From: Gammaproteobacteria bacterium
GTDB taxonomy: Bacteria > Pseudomonadota > Gammaproteobacteria > Competibacterales > Competibacteraceae
DNA: 64,000 nt
Direction of reading: 5' to 3'
Assembly: GCA_024235135.1 (NCBI GenBank)
Contig: JACKMZ010000001.1
Coordinates: 817,001 to 881,000 of the forward strand
Part shown: one piece after another, positions 1 to 8,042 of the stretch
How positions within the stretch are numbered: position 1 is the stretch's first letter
How the letters are laid out: each line of letters begins with the position of its first letter
Notes under the pieces: model-generated
Database searches by the model: none
Seen by the model: only the letters and a program-made list of their open reading frames with translations
Told to the model about the DNA's origin: nothing
Position numbers and translations under genes: made by a program

Positions 1-118
1 CCAAGGCCAGCAGAACCCGTTGCCAGAATTCTCCAAGATAAGGCAATAGAGCGCGGAGATTGGACCAGTCGTTGCGTCCGCTGTGCGGCGATTCGGTACG
101 ACCTGAGTAAGGAGGCAT
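1..118 (-). CDS. ABC exporter, ATM1-like (N-terminal fragment)
   Basis: Partial gene running out of the window. An ATG at 118 on the minus strand opens a frame that stays open to base 1 (39 codons). The peptide starts MPPYSGRTESPHSGRND and continues with WSNLRALLPYLGEFWQRVLL, which resembles the cytosolic lead-in and first membrane helix of ATM1/MsbA-type half-transporters (the LRxLLPYL...WRVxLAL pattern). If correct, the full protein would be a roughly 600-residue fused permease-ATPase exporting a glutathione- or sulfur-linked substrate. No clear ribosome binding site is seen, and no ATPase motif is in view, so the family call rests on the N-terminus only. Confidence 0.5.
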   Translation of the reverse strand, partial: MPPYSGRTESPHSGRNDWSNLRALLPYLGEFWQRVLLAL

Positions 119-645
119 GAGGGCTGATTCTTGAGGGCTTACTGAATAGATGCTGGGTATTCAAGCACAATGGGATGATATTAGCTGTTCGGAAATGCTG
201 TGCCAATGTCCGGGTTAGGTAGGCTAAGCCAGCCTAATCGATTGTTGGGAGAACGGCTTATGCCTAATCGTGGGGTCGGACAATCGACGTATTCGTTGGA
301 TTAAAAACAATGTTTATTGATCCAATGCAAAAATCGTTATTTTGCGATACAGTAAACTACACTCGCCTCTTTATGCCTGGTTTGTATTCCGCTAACCAGC
401 GTTATCATCCGTCTCGGACGAGGGACGGAGTCAAAACCGACATCCACGAATCTATCTTCTGCCGTCAGCGTGGGGAAGTGCCGGAAATCGATACACGGAT
501 GGCTCGATATCGAGTAATTGGCAGTCATTAAATTGTGCAGTCGTAGGAAGATGGAATTCCATTCTTAAGCGAGAAGGGATAAAACGATCGACCTTTAAAA
601 ACTATTAGGCGCTGATGCGCCGATCTCTTAGCCGAGACACCCATT
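119..645. other. intergenic region with small inverted repeats
   Basis: Non-coding as far as I can see. It separates the divergent ABC exporter fragment from the hemerythrin gene and should carry both promoters. It holds a short inverted repeat TAGGCT/AGCCTA (220-225 and 231-236, five-base loop), a second copy of the string GCCTAATCG (232-240 and 262-270), and a GGCGC/GCGCC hairpin near 609-622, just upstream of the hemerythrin gene. A 73-codon open frame at 310-531 has no recognisable domain or good ribosome binding site. Confidence 0.5.
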
Positions 646-1071
646 ATGGGAAGAAAAAAGTGCCCTGCCATCAGCGTCGGCTGTACGGCCATCGACGCTG
701 AACATGAGATGCAACTCGGCATGCTTGAAGAGTTGCAGCACGCTATAGCGAAAGGCCGCCGTAAATCCAAGATCGAAGGTCTGCTCACTCAGTTGATCTG
801 TTTTACCATGTCCCATCACCAGTCGGAGCAACTGTTGATGCGCCTTTATGCCTTTCCCGGTTATGCAGCCCATTCGGACGAGCATCAGCAATTGATCGAA
901 AGACTCAAAAAGCTGCGTAGACAGTTTCGTAATGACGAAGTGATCCTTACGGCCGCGTGGGGCGAAACGGTGGAGGAATGGCTGCTTGACCACATCCGCG
1001 GCGCTGACGCCGTGTTGGGCAAATACCTCTGCGAGGCGGAGCCGGTTAACCCGATGCTGATGGTGAATTGA
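646..1071 (+). CDS. bacteriohemerythrin
   Basis: 141 residues, single-domain oxygen-binding di-iron protein. All ligands of the hemerythrin fold are at the expected spacing: His20 in DAEHEMQ, His57/58 and Glu61 in SHHQSEQ, His76 and His80 in HSDEHQQ, His116 and Asp121 in DHIRGAD. This matches the arrangement in methanotroph bacteriohemerythrins, which store or deliver O2 in the cytoplasm or to membrane oxygenases. No sensor or signalling domain is attached. There is no obvious Shine-Dalgarno before the ATG. The gene converges on the antiporter operon (46-base gap). Family assignment is secure; the physiological role is inferred. Confidence 0.93.
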   Translation: MGRKKCPAISVGCTAIDAEHEMQLGMLEELQHAIAKGRRKSKIEGLLTQLICFTMSHHQSEQLLMRLYAFPGYAAHSDEHQQLIERLKKLRRQFRNDEVILTAAWGETVEEWLLDHIRGADAVLGKYLCEAEPVNPMLMVN

Positions 1072-1105
1072 ACGTCACGCGTCATCGACCGCTTTGGGAT
1101 ACGGG

Positions 1106-1148
1106 GGCCAGTTGTCTTCAGACGTAATAAAAAATCAAGCAACTGGCC
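1106..1148. repeat. 9-bp inverted repeat around the stop of the last antiporter gene
   Basis: GGCCAGTTG (1106-1114) and its exact complement CAACTGGCC (1140-1148) flank a 25-base loop that includes the stop codon of the minus-strand gene. In both orientations the loop is A/T rich rather than the tail, so it is not a textbook intrinsic terminator, although its place between convergent genes fits a transcription end or RNA-stabilising structure. Confidence 0.35.
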
Positions 1149-2812
1149 AGCAACACGGCAACCCACAGCACCATGCTACCCGTCGGCCAGGTACGGGCTA
1201 ACCGGCCTTCGGGTCCGTGATGGCGGTATAGCGTATTGACGATTGCTTGAATCGGCTGCTGGGCGCTGTCGATGACGCGCTGGTGCAAACCTTCGATGGT
1301 GTCCCATAAGTCCTTGGCGGCGGTGGGTAATACCCGACGATACAGCCAATCCAGATCCAGATTGACGGAACGTAACTCGGGCGGATAGACACCGGTGCGA
1401 ATCAACACAGCAAAGGCCAGGGCCGAAAAGGTTAGCAATTGCAGTTGGGTGATGACGTGGGTGACGGTGTACGGCTGGTAATCCAACGGGTAGGGCAGGA
1501 TGGCATACAACGCGCCTGGAAATAGGCCGATCCCCAAACAAAGGCAAGCGGCCAAACTCATGGCGATCAGCATGTGAGTGGGCGCTTCCTGACAACGGAT
1601 ACCGCTGTCATGGGCGAAAAAGGCGAAATACGGAATCTTGATGCCGGCGTGGTGGAACACGCCCGCCGAGGCGAATAGCAGAAATAGCCAGCAAAGCCAG
1701 TGTCCCTCCTGAGCCGCGGCCTCCATGATCAGGGATTTGGTGGCGAAGGCGCTAAACAGCGGAAAGGCCGAGATGGACGCCGCACCGACCATGCACAAGC
1801 CTGTCGTCACGGGCATGGATTTGTAGAGCCCGCCGAGATCGGAACCATTCACCGTACCGGTGCGCAGCAGAACCGCTCCCATGCTCATGAACAGCAAGCC
1901 TTTGAACAGAATATCCGCGAAAGCGTGTGCCGCTGCCCCATTCAGCGCCAATTCCGTGCCGATGCCGACCCCGACTACCATGAAGCCGAGCTGATTGTTC
2001 ATGCTGTAGGCCAGTACACGGCGCAGGTCGTTTTCGATCACCGCGTAGAAAATCGGGAACATCGCCATCACCGTACCGATCGTGATCAACAGCTCGGTTC
2101 CGGCGTATCCGCGGGCCAGGGCATAAATCGCCATCTTGGTGGTGAAAGCCGATAACACGACGGTCCCCGTGACAGTCGCTTCCGGATAAGCATCCTGCAA
2201 CCAGTTGTGCAGCAGGGGAAAGGCGCATTTGATGCCAAAGGCCAGGAAAATCAGCACACCGCCTAGATGATCCAGACTCAAGGGACCGAAAATCGGGTTG
2301 CTGGTATCACGGACATGCAGAATGACGCCGGCCAGCAATAAAACACCCGAGCACACTTGCACCAGCAGGTAACGCATGCCCGCCCGGTAAGCGCGCTCCG
2401 TACGCCGCGCCCAGATCAAGAACACTGAAGAAACCGCCGCCAGTTCCCAATAGACGAACAAGGTGACCAGATCGCCGGCCAGTACCACGCCGAGGGCGGC
2501 GCCCGGATAGATCAGTCCGACCGCTTGCTGCAGAGCGTCACGTAGATGCAGCGCATAGATCACGGACAAAAAGGCGGCGATGTGGAAAACCACCGCGAAC
2601 ACGAAACTCAGGTTATCGACCCGCAGCGTCGTCAAGGTCAAGCCGAAGGCATGAACCACGGCGAAATCGCCATGGGGCAGGGTCCAGAGCTGAACGAAGC
2701 TGAGCACCGGTAACAGCAGCAGGTAGACGTTACGGGCGAACCCTTGCGGGACGAAGGGGACGAGCGCCCCGCCGACGATGAATATCAGTGCGGGATTGAG
2801 GCCGTCAATCAT
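1118..2812 (-). CDS. proton antiporter-type membrane subunit (third MrpD/NuoN-like)
   Basis: 564 residues, about 14 predicted membrane helices, of the family that includes NuoL/M/N of complex I and MrpA/D. Channel residues expected for the family are visible: a Glu in the TM5-like segment LVTLFVYWELAAVSS, Lys in FGIKCAFPLLHNWL and Lys in SAFTTKMAIYALARG. It is the last gene of the Mrp-like operon and the most divergent of the three antiporter-like subunits. Its start overlaps the end of the 98-residue gene by 8 bases, implying translational coupling. It probably conducts H+ or Na+ as part of the complex. Classical Mrp complexes have two such subunits, so the third is unusual. Confidence 0.85.
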   Translation of the reverse strand: MIDGLNPALIFIVGGALVPFVPQGFARNVYLLLLPVLSFVQLWTLPHGDFAVVHAFGLTLTTLRVDNLSFVFAVVFHIAAFLSVIYALHLRDALQQAVGLIYPGAALGVVLAGDLVTLFVYWELAAVSSVFLIWARRTERAYRAGMRYLLVQVCSGVLLLAGVILHVRDTSNPIFGPLSLDHLGGVLIFLAFGIKCAFPLLHNWLQDAYPEATVTGTVVLSAFTTKMAIYALARGYAGTELLITIGTVMAMFPIFYAVIENDLRRVLAYSMNNQLGFMVVGVGIGTELALNGAAAHAFADILFKGLLFMSMGAVLLRTGTVNGSDLGGLYKSMPVTTGLCMVGAASISAFPLFSAFATKSLIMEAAAQEGHWLCWLFLLFASAGVFHHAGIKIPYFAFFAHDSGIRCQEAPTHMLIAMSLAACLCLGIGLFPGALYAILPYPLDYQPYTVTHVITQLQLLTFSALAFAVLIRTGVYPPELRSVNLDLDWLYRRVLPTAAKDLWDTIEGLHQRVIDSAQQPIQAIVNTLYRHHGPEGRLARTWPTGSMVLWVAVLLASCLIFYYV

Positions 2813-3101
2813 AATAGTCTTCGCGGCGCATCACGATTTTCCGCATCTGTTTGGCCAGCAATACCAGAGCGACACAACAGGTGAAACCGTACCATGCAAA
2901 AAAGCCGGGCCAGTTTTCGAACGGAAAGTTGACGTGTTTGTGGTAGAAGAAATCGGCGCTGAACAAGGCGATGCAAACCGCCACCAGGCCGTAGAAGATT
3001 TTATCGACATTGCGTTTGTGGTCCAGCCAGTAGACCCGCTCTGTTTTTTTTGATTCCGTCGACGGGTGTCGGGTCTTGGTCTTGGTCTTGCTCTTGGCCA
3101 C
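2805..3101 (-). CDS. small membrane protein of the Mrp-like operon, unknown function
   Basis: 98 residues. The N-terminal 25 residues are very basic and hydrophilic (MAKSKTKTKTRHPS...), followed by two hydrophobic stretches (FYGLVAVCIALFSADFFY and FFAWYGFTCCVALVLLA) and a charged tail ending RREDYYD. It sits between two antiporter genes, 10 bases after the upstream stop and overlapping the downstream start by 8 bases, so it is almost certainly made with the complex. It matches none of the standard MrpA-G subunits. I infer an accessory or assembly subunit with two membrane helices; the function is unknown. Confidence 0.75.
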   Translation of the reverse strand: MAKSKTKTKTRHPSTESKKTERVYWLDHKRNVDKIFYGLVAVCIALFSADFFYHKHVNFPFENWPGFFAWYGFTCCVALVLLAKQMRKIVMRREDYYD

Positions 3102-3111
3102 TCAAACCTCC

Positions 3112-4608
3112 TCAAGGAATCGCTATGGGAGCGAGCAGTGCGTAAAGATCGGCTGCGTAAAAAAATAGCAACAGACAGCCGAGGGCCGTCAAGCACAACG
3201 GCACCACGCAAAGTACGGGCGCTTCCTGAATGTTGTCGAGTACGCCAATTTTTTTCGAGTTGTCCGACGCCGTGCCGCTGGCCGGGGTCGGCAGGAAAAA
3301 TCCCCGTGCGACCACCGGCATCAGATAACCCACGTTCAGCAGGGAACTGACGATGAGTACGCCGATCATCAGTAGTTGATCGGCGTCCGCGGCGCCCAGC
3401 ATCAGATACAGCTTGCTCCAGGAGCCGCCCAAGGGCGGCAGCCCGATGATGCTGAGCGCCCCGACCAGGAAGGCGCCGAAGGTGAACGGCATGAGTCGGC
3501 CCAGGCCATCCAGTTGACTGATTTCGGTTTTGTGGGCCGCGGTATAGATCGCGCCCGCGCAGAAGAACAGCGTGATCTTACCCATGGCGTGCATGACGAT
3601 TTGTAGGGAACCGCCGAGCACACCCATGGAGGTGGCCAAGGCCCCACCCAATACCACATAGGACAGTTGACTGATGGTGGAATAGGCCAGCCGTGCCTTG
3701 AGATTGTCTTTGGTCAAGGCAACGGCCGAGGCGAGCAGCAGCGTCGTGGCCGATACCCAGATCAACCAGTGCGATGCGCCCGTGGCGCTCAAAAAATCGA
3801 TGCCGAAAATGTAAACGATCACTTTCATGACCGAGAATACACCGGCCTTGACCACAGCCACGGCGTGCAGCAGGGCGCTGACCGGCGTCGGAGCCACCAT
3901 GGCGGCGGGTAGCCAGCGATGGAAAGGCATGAGCGCGGCCTTGCCAATGCCAAACATGAACAAGGCGAGGAGTATCGCCACTTCGGGGCCATGAATCTTA
4001 CCCGTCAGGATGCCCCCCGGTGTGAAGTCCACGGTGCCGGTCGCCCACCAGGTCCAGGTGATGGCCAGTAGCAGAAACCCGATGGACGTACCCAGGAGTA
4101 TGCCCAGATAGGTTCGTCCCGCCCGCATTGCTTGAGCGTCGCCCTTGTGGGTGACAAGGGGATAGGTCGAGAGCGTCAGGACCTCGTAGAAAATAAATAA
4201 GGTCACCAGGTTGCCGGCAAAAGCGATCCCCATGGTGCTGGCGATGGCGATGGCGAAGCAGGTGTAGAAACGGGCCTGATGCTGTTCTTTGTTACCCCGC
4301 ATGTAGCCGATGGAATACAGGGAGTTCAAAGGCCAAAGCACGGCGGCGACGCAGGCGAAGGCCATGCCCAGCGGCTCCACCGTCAAGCGCAAGGGTATGC
4401 CGAACAGCAAGGCCGGGGTGAGATCCACGCTGGGACGGGCGCCTTCCGCTACGCTGGGCAACAGCGACAAAACGTTCCACAGCAACAGCAGGGAGGTCAA
4501 CAGTGTCGCCAGTTCCCGGCGGTTGGGGGATGACCCGTTGAGGGCGATGAACAACGCGCCGATCAGCGGTATCCATAACGCCAATAGCGTGAAGATTTCC
4601 GGGCTCAT
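3112..4608 (-). CDS. mrpD: Mrp-type cation/proton antiporter subunit D
   Basis: 498 residues, the length and helix pattern of MrpD. Family landmarks: Glu in LVTLFIFYEVLTLSTYP (TM5), Lys in FGIGKAALMPFHRWLPAAM (TM7), Lys in HAVAVVKAGVFSVMK (TM8), and the later ISQLSYV region. These residues form the proton path in MrpD and in NuoM/NuoN. Its start overlaps the stop of the preceding antiporter-like gene by four bases. Together with the other subunits it should exchange cytoplasmic Na+ (or K+) for external H+ in the inner membrane. Of the three antiporter subunits this one looks closest to canonical MrpD. Confidence 0.88.
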   Translation of the reverse strand: MSPEIFTLLALWIPLIGALFIALNGSSPNRRELATLLTSLLLLWNVLSLLPSVAEGARPSVDLTPALLFGIPLRLTVEPLGMAFACVAAVLWPLNSLYSIGYMRGNKEQHQARFYTCFAIAIASTMGIAFAGNLVTLFIFYEVLTLSTYPLVTHKGDAQAMRAGRTYLGILLGTSIGFLLLAITWTWWATGTVDFTPGGILTGKIHGPEVAILLALFMFGIGKAALMPFHRWLPAAMVAPTPVSALLHAVAVVKAGVFSVMKVIVYIFGIDFLSATGASHWLIWVSATTLLLASAVALTKDNLKARLAYSTISQLSYVVLGGALATSMGVLGGSLQIVMHAMGKITLFFCAGAIYTAAHKTEISQLDGLGRLMPFTFGAFLVGALSIIGLPPLGGSWSKLYLMLGAADADQLLMIGVLIVSSLLNVGYLMPVVARGFFLPTPASGTASDNSKKIGVLDNIQEAPVLCVVPLCLTALGCLLLFFYAADLYALLAPIAIP

Positions 4609-6089
4609 GGCGTTACCCCCAGCAAGGTGGCGGCGGCTTGCCGGGCTACCCCGGCGTTCAGGGACGTTTCCAGGCCGAAATAGAGATTAGCCAGCGCCAA
4701 TGCCCAAGTGGGAATCAGCAGAGCCAGGGGCGCTTCGCGTATCACTTCGTTTTCCGGTGGTGGTTTGAAATAGGCCACTTCCACCACCCGCCAGATATAG
4801 ATGACAGCCAACAGGGAAGTCAGCAGAACCAGCATCGCTACCGGCCACCAGCCTCGTTCCAGGGCGCCGACCACCAGATACCATTTGCTGATGAAGCCCG
4901 AGGTCAAGGGTACGCCGATCAGGCTCAGCCCACCGATGACGAACGCCGCCATCGTCCAGGGCATGGTCCGGCCCAGTCCCGCCATGCGTTCGAGTTTGGC
5001 CGCACCCACTCGAAACGATACGCAGCCCAGCGCCAGAAACAGCGTGGCCTTTATCAGGGCGTGATTGAATAAATGTGCGATGCCCGCCGTTAGACCGGTC
5101 AGAGACGCCAGGCTGATGCCGAGAATGATGTAGCCGATTTGCGCGACGCTGGAATAGGCCAGCATGCGTTTGACGTTGGTTTGAAAGATCGCCACCAGCG
5201 AGGCGCTGAAGATGCCGATCAGGGCCAGCGGCAGCAGGATCAAGTCCAGCCGCATGGTCTTGAAGGAAAACTCGGCGCCGAAGAGGGTAAAAAACATCCG
5301 CAACAGGATATAAATCGCCACCTTGGTCGCCGTGGCCGAAAGAAAGGCCGTCACGACGGAAGGGCCGTAGGCATAGGCGTTGGGTAGCCACAGATGGAGC
5401 GGGAACAGGGCGAGCTTCAGTCCCACGCCCACGGTCAAGAAGGCAAAGGCGACGTGTAGGGTGCGGGTGTTGGAAACTTGGGGTATGCGCAAGGCGAGAT
5501 CGGCCATGTTCAGCGTGCCGGTCATGACATACAACAGCCCAATGCCGATCAGGATGAAGGTGGCCCCGATGGTGCCCATGATCAGGTATTGATAGGCCGC
5601 CGTCAGCGCCCGCCGGTCTCGCCCGGTGCTGATGAGCACATAACTGGACAACGAGGAAATTTCCAGGAACACAAAGACGTTGAAAGCGTCGCCGGTAATC
5701 GTCATGCCCAGCAGGCCCGTCAGACACAGCATGTAAGCGGCGTAGAACCAGGGCTTTTTGTTTTCCGGCAGGCGTATCCGTGTATCGACGATGGGACGGG
5801 CCGCGGTCAGCACGATGGCTCCGATGGCGGACACGATCAGCAACATATAGGCATTGACCGAATCGATCCGGTATTCGATGCCCAAGGGGGCCGGCCAATT
5901 GCCCATGGCGTAGGAAATGACCCCTTGTTGCAAGACCTCGTGCAGCAACAGGGCGGAAATGAGAAACGTCAGCCAACTGGCCGCCAGGGCCAGCATCCAG
6001 GCCAGGTTAGCACGGCCCAGCACGGCGCAAAGTGGCGCGCAAAACAGAGGTAGGACCACTTGCAGGGCGGGCAGATGATCCATAATCAC
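4605..6089 (-). CDS. Mrp-type antiporter subunit, MrpD/NuoN-like
   Basis: 494 residues, polytopic. Conserved residues are visible as in MrpD: Glu in FNVFVFLEISSLSSYVL, Lys in VGVGLKLALFPLHLWLPNAY, Lys in ATATKVAIYILLRM, and VAQIGYIILG. It lies directly after mrpC (four-base ATGA-type overlap at 6086-6089) and before the next mrpD (overlap 4605-4608). Order and tight coupling show it belongs to the same complex. It could be called MrpD1; I cannot say which copy is the functional counterpart of the MrpA antiporter half. Confidence 0.87.
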   Translation of the reverse strand: MIMDHLPALQVVLPLFCAPLCAVLGRANLAWMLALAASWLTFLISALLLHEVLQQGVISYAMGNWPAPLGIEYRIDSVNAYMLLIVSAIGAIVLTAARPIVDTRIRLPENKKPWFYAAYMLCLTGLLGMTITGDAFNVFVFLEISSLSSYVLISTGRDRRALTAAYQYLIMGTIGATFILIGIGLLYVMTGTLNMADLALRIPQVSNTRTLHVAFAFLTVGVGLKLALFPLHLWLPNAYAYGPSVVTAFLSATATKVAIYILLRMFFTLFGAEFSFKTMRLDLILLPLALIGIFSASLVAIFQTNVKRMLAYSSVAQIGYIILGISLASLTGLTAGIAHLFNHALIKATLFLALGCVSFRVGAAKLERMAGLGRTMPWTMAAFVIGGLSLIGVPLTSGFISKWYLVVGALERGWWPVAMLVLLTSLLAVIYIWRVVEVAYFKPPPENEVIREAPLALLIPTWALALANLYFGLETSLNAGVARQAAATLLGVTP

Positions 6090-6448
6090 AGCGATTCTTC
6101 TTCGGAAAGGCTGTGAATTTCGTCCTCCTCGATGGTGCCGTAGGCTTCGTTGATACGCACGACCAGGGCGAGGCCCAGTGATGTCGTGGCGATGCCGACG
6201 ACGATGGCGGTTAGGATCAGAACGTGAGGGATGGGATTGGTGTAGACGACCGGTTGCTCGACCAGGATCGGCGCGGTGCCGCCGAAGATCTTGCCCATGC
6301 TGATGTACAGAATGAACACGGAAGTCTGGAACACATTCAACCCGACCAACTTCTTGACCAGATTGTTGGCGGAAATCACGACGTAGAATCCGGTCATCAT
6401 CAAGACGACGACGACCCAGTAGTTGAAATAACCGAATACCGTTGCCAT
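6086..6448 (-). CDS. mrpC: Mrp antiporter subunit C (NuoK-like)
   Basis: 120 residues, three hydrophobic segments (VVVLMMTGFYVVISANNLVK..., VFILYISMGKIF..., HVLILTAIVVGIATTSLGLALVVR). This is the NuoK/MrpC fold, and the segment FQTSVFILYIS is typical of MrpC. The C-terminus is acidic (EEDEIHSLSEEESL). It forms part of the membrane core between MrpA/B and MrpD. Three bases separate it from the upstream mrpB-like gene. Confidence 0.88.
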   Translation of the reverse strand: MATVFGYFNYWVVVVLMMTGFYVVISANNLVKKLVGLNVFQTSVFILYISMGKIFGGTAPILVEQPVVYTNPIPHVLILTAIVVGIATTSLGLALVVRINEAYGTIEEDEIHSLSEEESL

Positions 6449-6451
6449 GGG

Positions 6452-6871
6452 TCAGCGTCCCCGCCAGGCAAATGCGAAAAATATTGAAATCATCACTGCG
6501 GACACTGTAATGCCGACCCCCATCTCCACGAGCAGGATACCCAGATGTTGGCCGTGCTCCGGATGGTGCGCGTCGAGTGCTCCGTAGCCCAGGAAATTGC
6601 CTCCCAGAAGCAGACTGACGATGCCGACCCCCGCATAGATCAAGACCCCCAGGGACATGCCCAGACGTAACAGCCAGGGGGGGAATATCGTACGGGCGTT
6701 GTGCAGTCCGAACACCAGCGCGTACAACACGACGCCGGCGCCGAAGATCACTCCGGCCTGGAAACCCCCGCCCGGTCCGAAATCACCGTGGAATTGGACA
6801 TAGAGGGCGAATAACAGAATCAACGGTAGGAGCAAACGGATGACGACCCGCAGTACGGCATATTGCTTCAT
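6452..6871 (-). CDS. mrpB: Mrp antiporter subunit B (MnhB domain)
   Basis: 139 residues with four hydrophobic segments. The segment LYVQFHGDFGPGGGFQAGV is the diagnostic MnhB/MrpB motif (HG...PGGGFQAG). The start overlaps the stop of the upstream MrpA-C-like gene by four bases. MrpB packs against the C-terminal domain of MrpA in known complexes. Confidence 0.92.
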   Translation of the reverse strand: MKQYAVLRVVIRLLLPLILLFALYVQFHGDFGPGGGFQAGVIFGAGVVLYALVFGLHNARTIFPPWLLRLGMSLGVLIYAGVGIVSLLLGGNFLGYGALDAHHPEHGQHLGILLVEMGVGITVSAVMISIFFAFAWRGR

Positions 6872-7389
6872 GGTGAGCTGTCCTTGTCGGAGGTGGGGGG
6901 CTTGCGGCGTCGAGCGCCGCCGATCAGCAGCAATACACCGATGCCGGCGGTAAAGATCACGGCGGTCTCGCCCAGGGTGTCGTAGCCGCGGTAACTCGCT
7001 AATACCGAAGTCACGATGTTGGGTATGCCGATTTCCGCACCGGATTCTTCGATGTAGTGCGGCGCGACATGTTTGTGGATGGGGTCGTTGGGATCGCCGA
7101 AGGGTGGGAAGTCCAATGTGCCGTAAATGAGCGCGGCGCCGGTGATGAAGACTACGAGCAAGGGCAGAAAAGGGCTACGCGAGGAAGGTTTTTCCCGGCT
7201 GGTGGTCAGGGCCAGGGTGCCGAGCATGAACACCGTGGCCACGCCGGCGCCGACGGAGGCTTCCGTGAACGCCACGTCCACGGCATCGAGTACCACGAAC
7301 AAACCGGCGGAGACCAGGCTGTAGATGCCGAACAACATGACGATGGCGAATAGATCACGCATACGGATAACCGCGACGGCAGTGACCAC
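6868..7389 (-). CDS. MrpA C-terminal/MbhD-E-like subunit
   Basis: 173 residues from the first usable GTG (7389). It matches the C-terminal membrane part of MrpA that stands alone as MbhD/MbhE in some organisms: IRMRDLFAIVMLFGIYSL, then FTEASVGAGVATVFMLGTLAL, then PNIVTSVLASYRGYDTLGET and a last helix. In-frame codons upstream encode a good first helix (VIELFIDTFFLALLVV), and a GAGGA ribosome binding site sits just before it, but no ATG, GTG or TTG is present there. The likeliest true start is therefore a non-standard codon near 7431 or 7428. Domain call firm, start uncertain. Confidence 0.8.
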   Translation of the reverse strand: MVTAVAVIRMRDLFAIVMLFGIYSLVSAGLFVVLDAVDVAFTEASVGAGVATVFMLGTLALTTSREKPSSRSPFLPLLVVFITGAALIYGTLDFPPFGDPNDPIHKHVAPHYIEESGAEIGIPNIVTSVLASYRGYDTLGETAVIFTAGIGVLLLIGGARRRKPPTSDKDSSP

Positions 7390-7440
7390 GAGTAGCGCCA
7401 GGAAGAAGGTATCGATGAACAGTTCGATGACGGTGCTTCC

Positions 7441-7758
7441 TCAGTCTTTCTTATGAAACATCGGTGGGGAATTTTCCGGGTCCGCCAGGGCGGCGCGGGC
7501 CAGCGCATGCGTGGCGGTGGGGCTGGTGAACCACAGAAAGACCAGGATCAGAATCAGTTTGATGGTGATCTGGGTCCAGCCCCCTTGAAAACATAATCCA
7601 AGCAGGATCAGCCCGGCGCCCAGCGTGTCGGTAATGCCCGCCGCGTGCAATCGGGTGTAGAAGTCCGGCAATCGCAGTAGGCCGATCCCACCCACGGCCA
7701 AGAAGAACAAACCACCTAACAAAGCCAGCCAACTGAGCAGGTCGAGCGCCAGGGTCAT
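7441..7758 (-). CDS. mrpG: Mrp antiporter subunit G
   Basis: 105 residues with three hydrophobic segments. LLSWLALLGGLFFLAVGGIGLLRLPDFYTRLHAAG is the typical MrpG/PhaG opening (GxxRLPDxYxRxHAA), followed by TLGAGLILLG and WFTSPTATHALARAA. It overlaps the upstream mrpF by four bases, and its TGA lies in the same reading frame as the following MrpA-C-like gene. MrpG is a small membrane subunit required for the antiporter complex. Confidence 0.93.
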   Translation of the reverse strand: MTLALDLLSWLALLGGLFFLAVGGIGLLRLPDFYTRLHAAGITDTLGAGLILLGLCFQGGWTQITIKLILILVFLWFTSPTATHALARAALADPENSPPMFHKKD

Positions 7759-8042
7759 GGTTTCTCCCGATCTTCCAGCCGGCGTGGCCAGCCGAGATCG
7801 CCGTAGCGGACGAACTTGAGGACGGCGATGGTGCCGATGAAATTGATCAGGGCATAGACCAGGGCGATGTCCAGGAAATCCGGTCTTCCCGTCATGAAGC
7901 CCAACACCGCGATGATGAGTACGGTTTTAGTGCCAAACGCATTGACCGCGAGAATGCGATCGTAAACGCTCGGTCCGACCAGGGCGCGGGCCATCGCCAG
8001 CGCCATGCTGACAAGAATTCCCAGCGCGGCGACGGAAAACAT
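7755..8042 (-). CDS. mrpF: Mrp antiporter subunit F
   Basis: 95 residues, three helices, with the MrpF/MnhF signature GPSVYDRILAVNAFGTKTVLIIAVLG and a DIALVYALINFIGTIAVLKF segment. The start codon shares one base with the end of mrpE (8042). In the Mrp complex, F lies next to E and G. Confidence 0.93.
   Translation of the reverse strand: MFSVAALGILVSMALAMARALVGPSVYDRILAVNAFGTKTVLIIAVLGFMTGRPDFLDIALVYALINFIGTIAVLKFVRYGDLGWPRRLEDREKP

Noticed and set aside
4687..5976. 429-codon open frame on the minus strand, different frame from the MrpD-like gene
   Set aside because: Fully inside a confident membrane-protein gene; its translation is low-complexity (His, Arg, Gly rich) with no domain.
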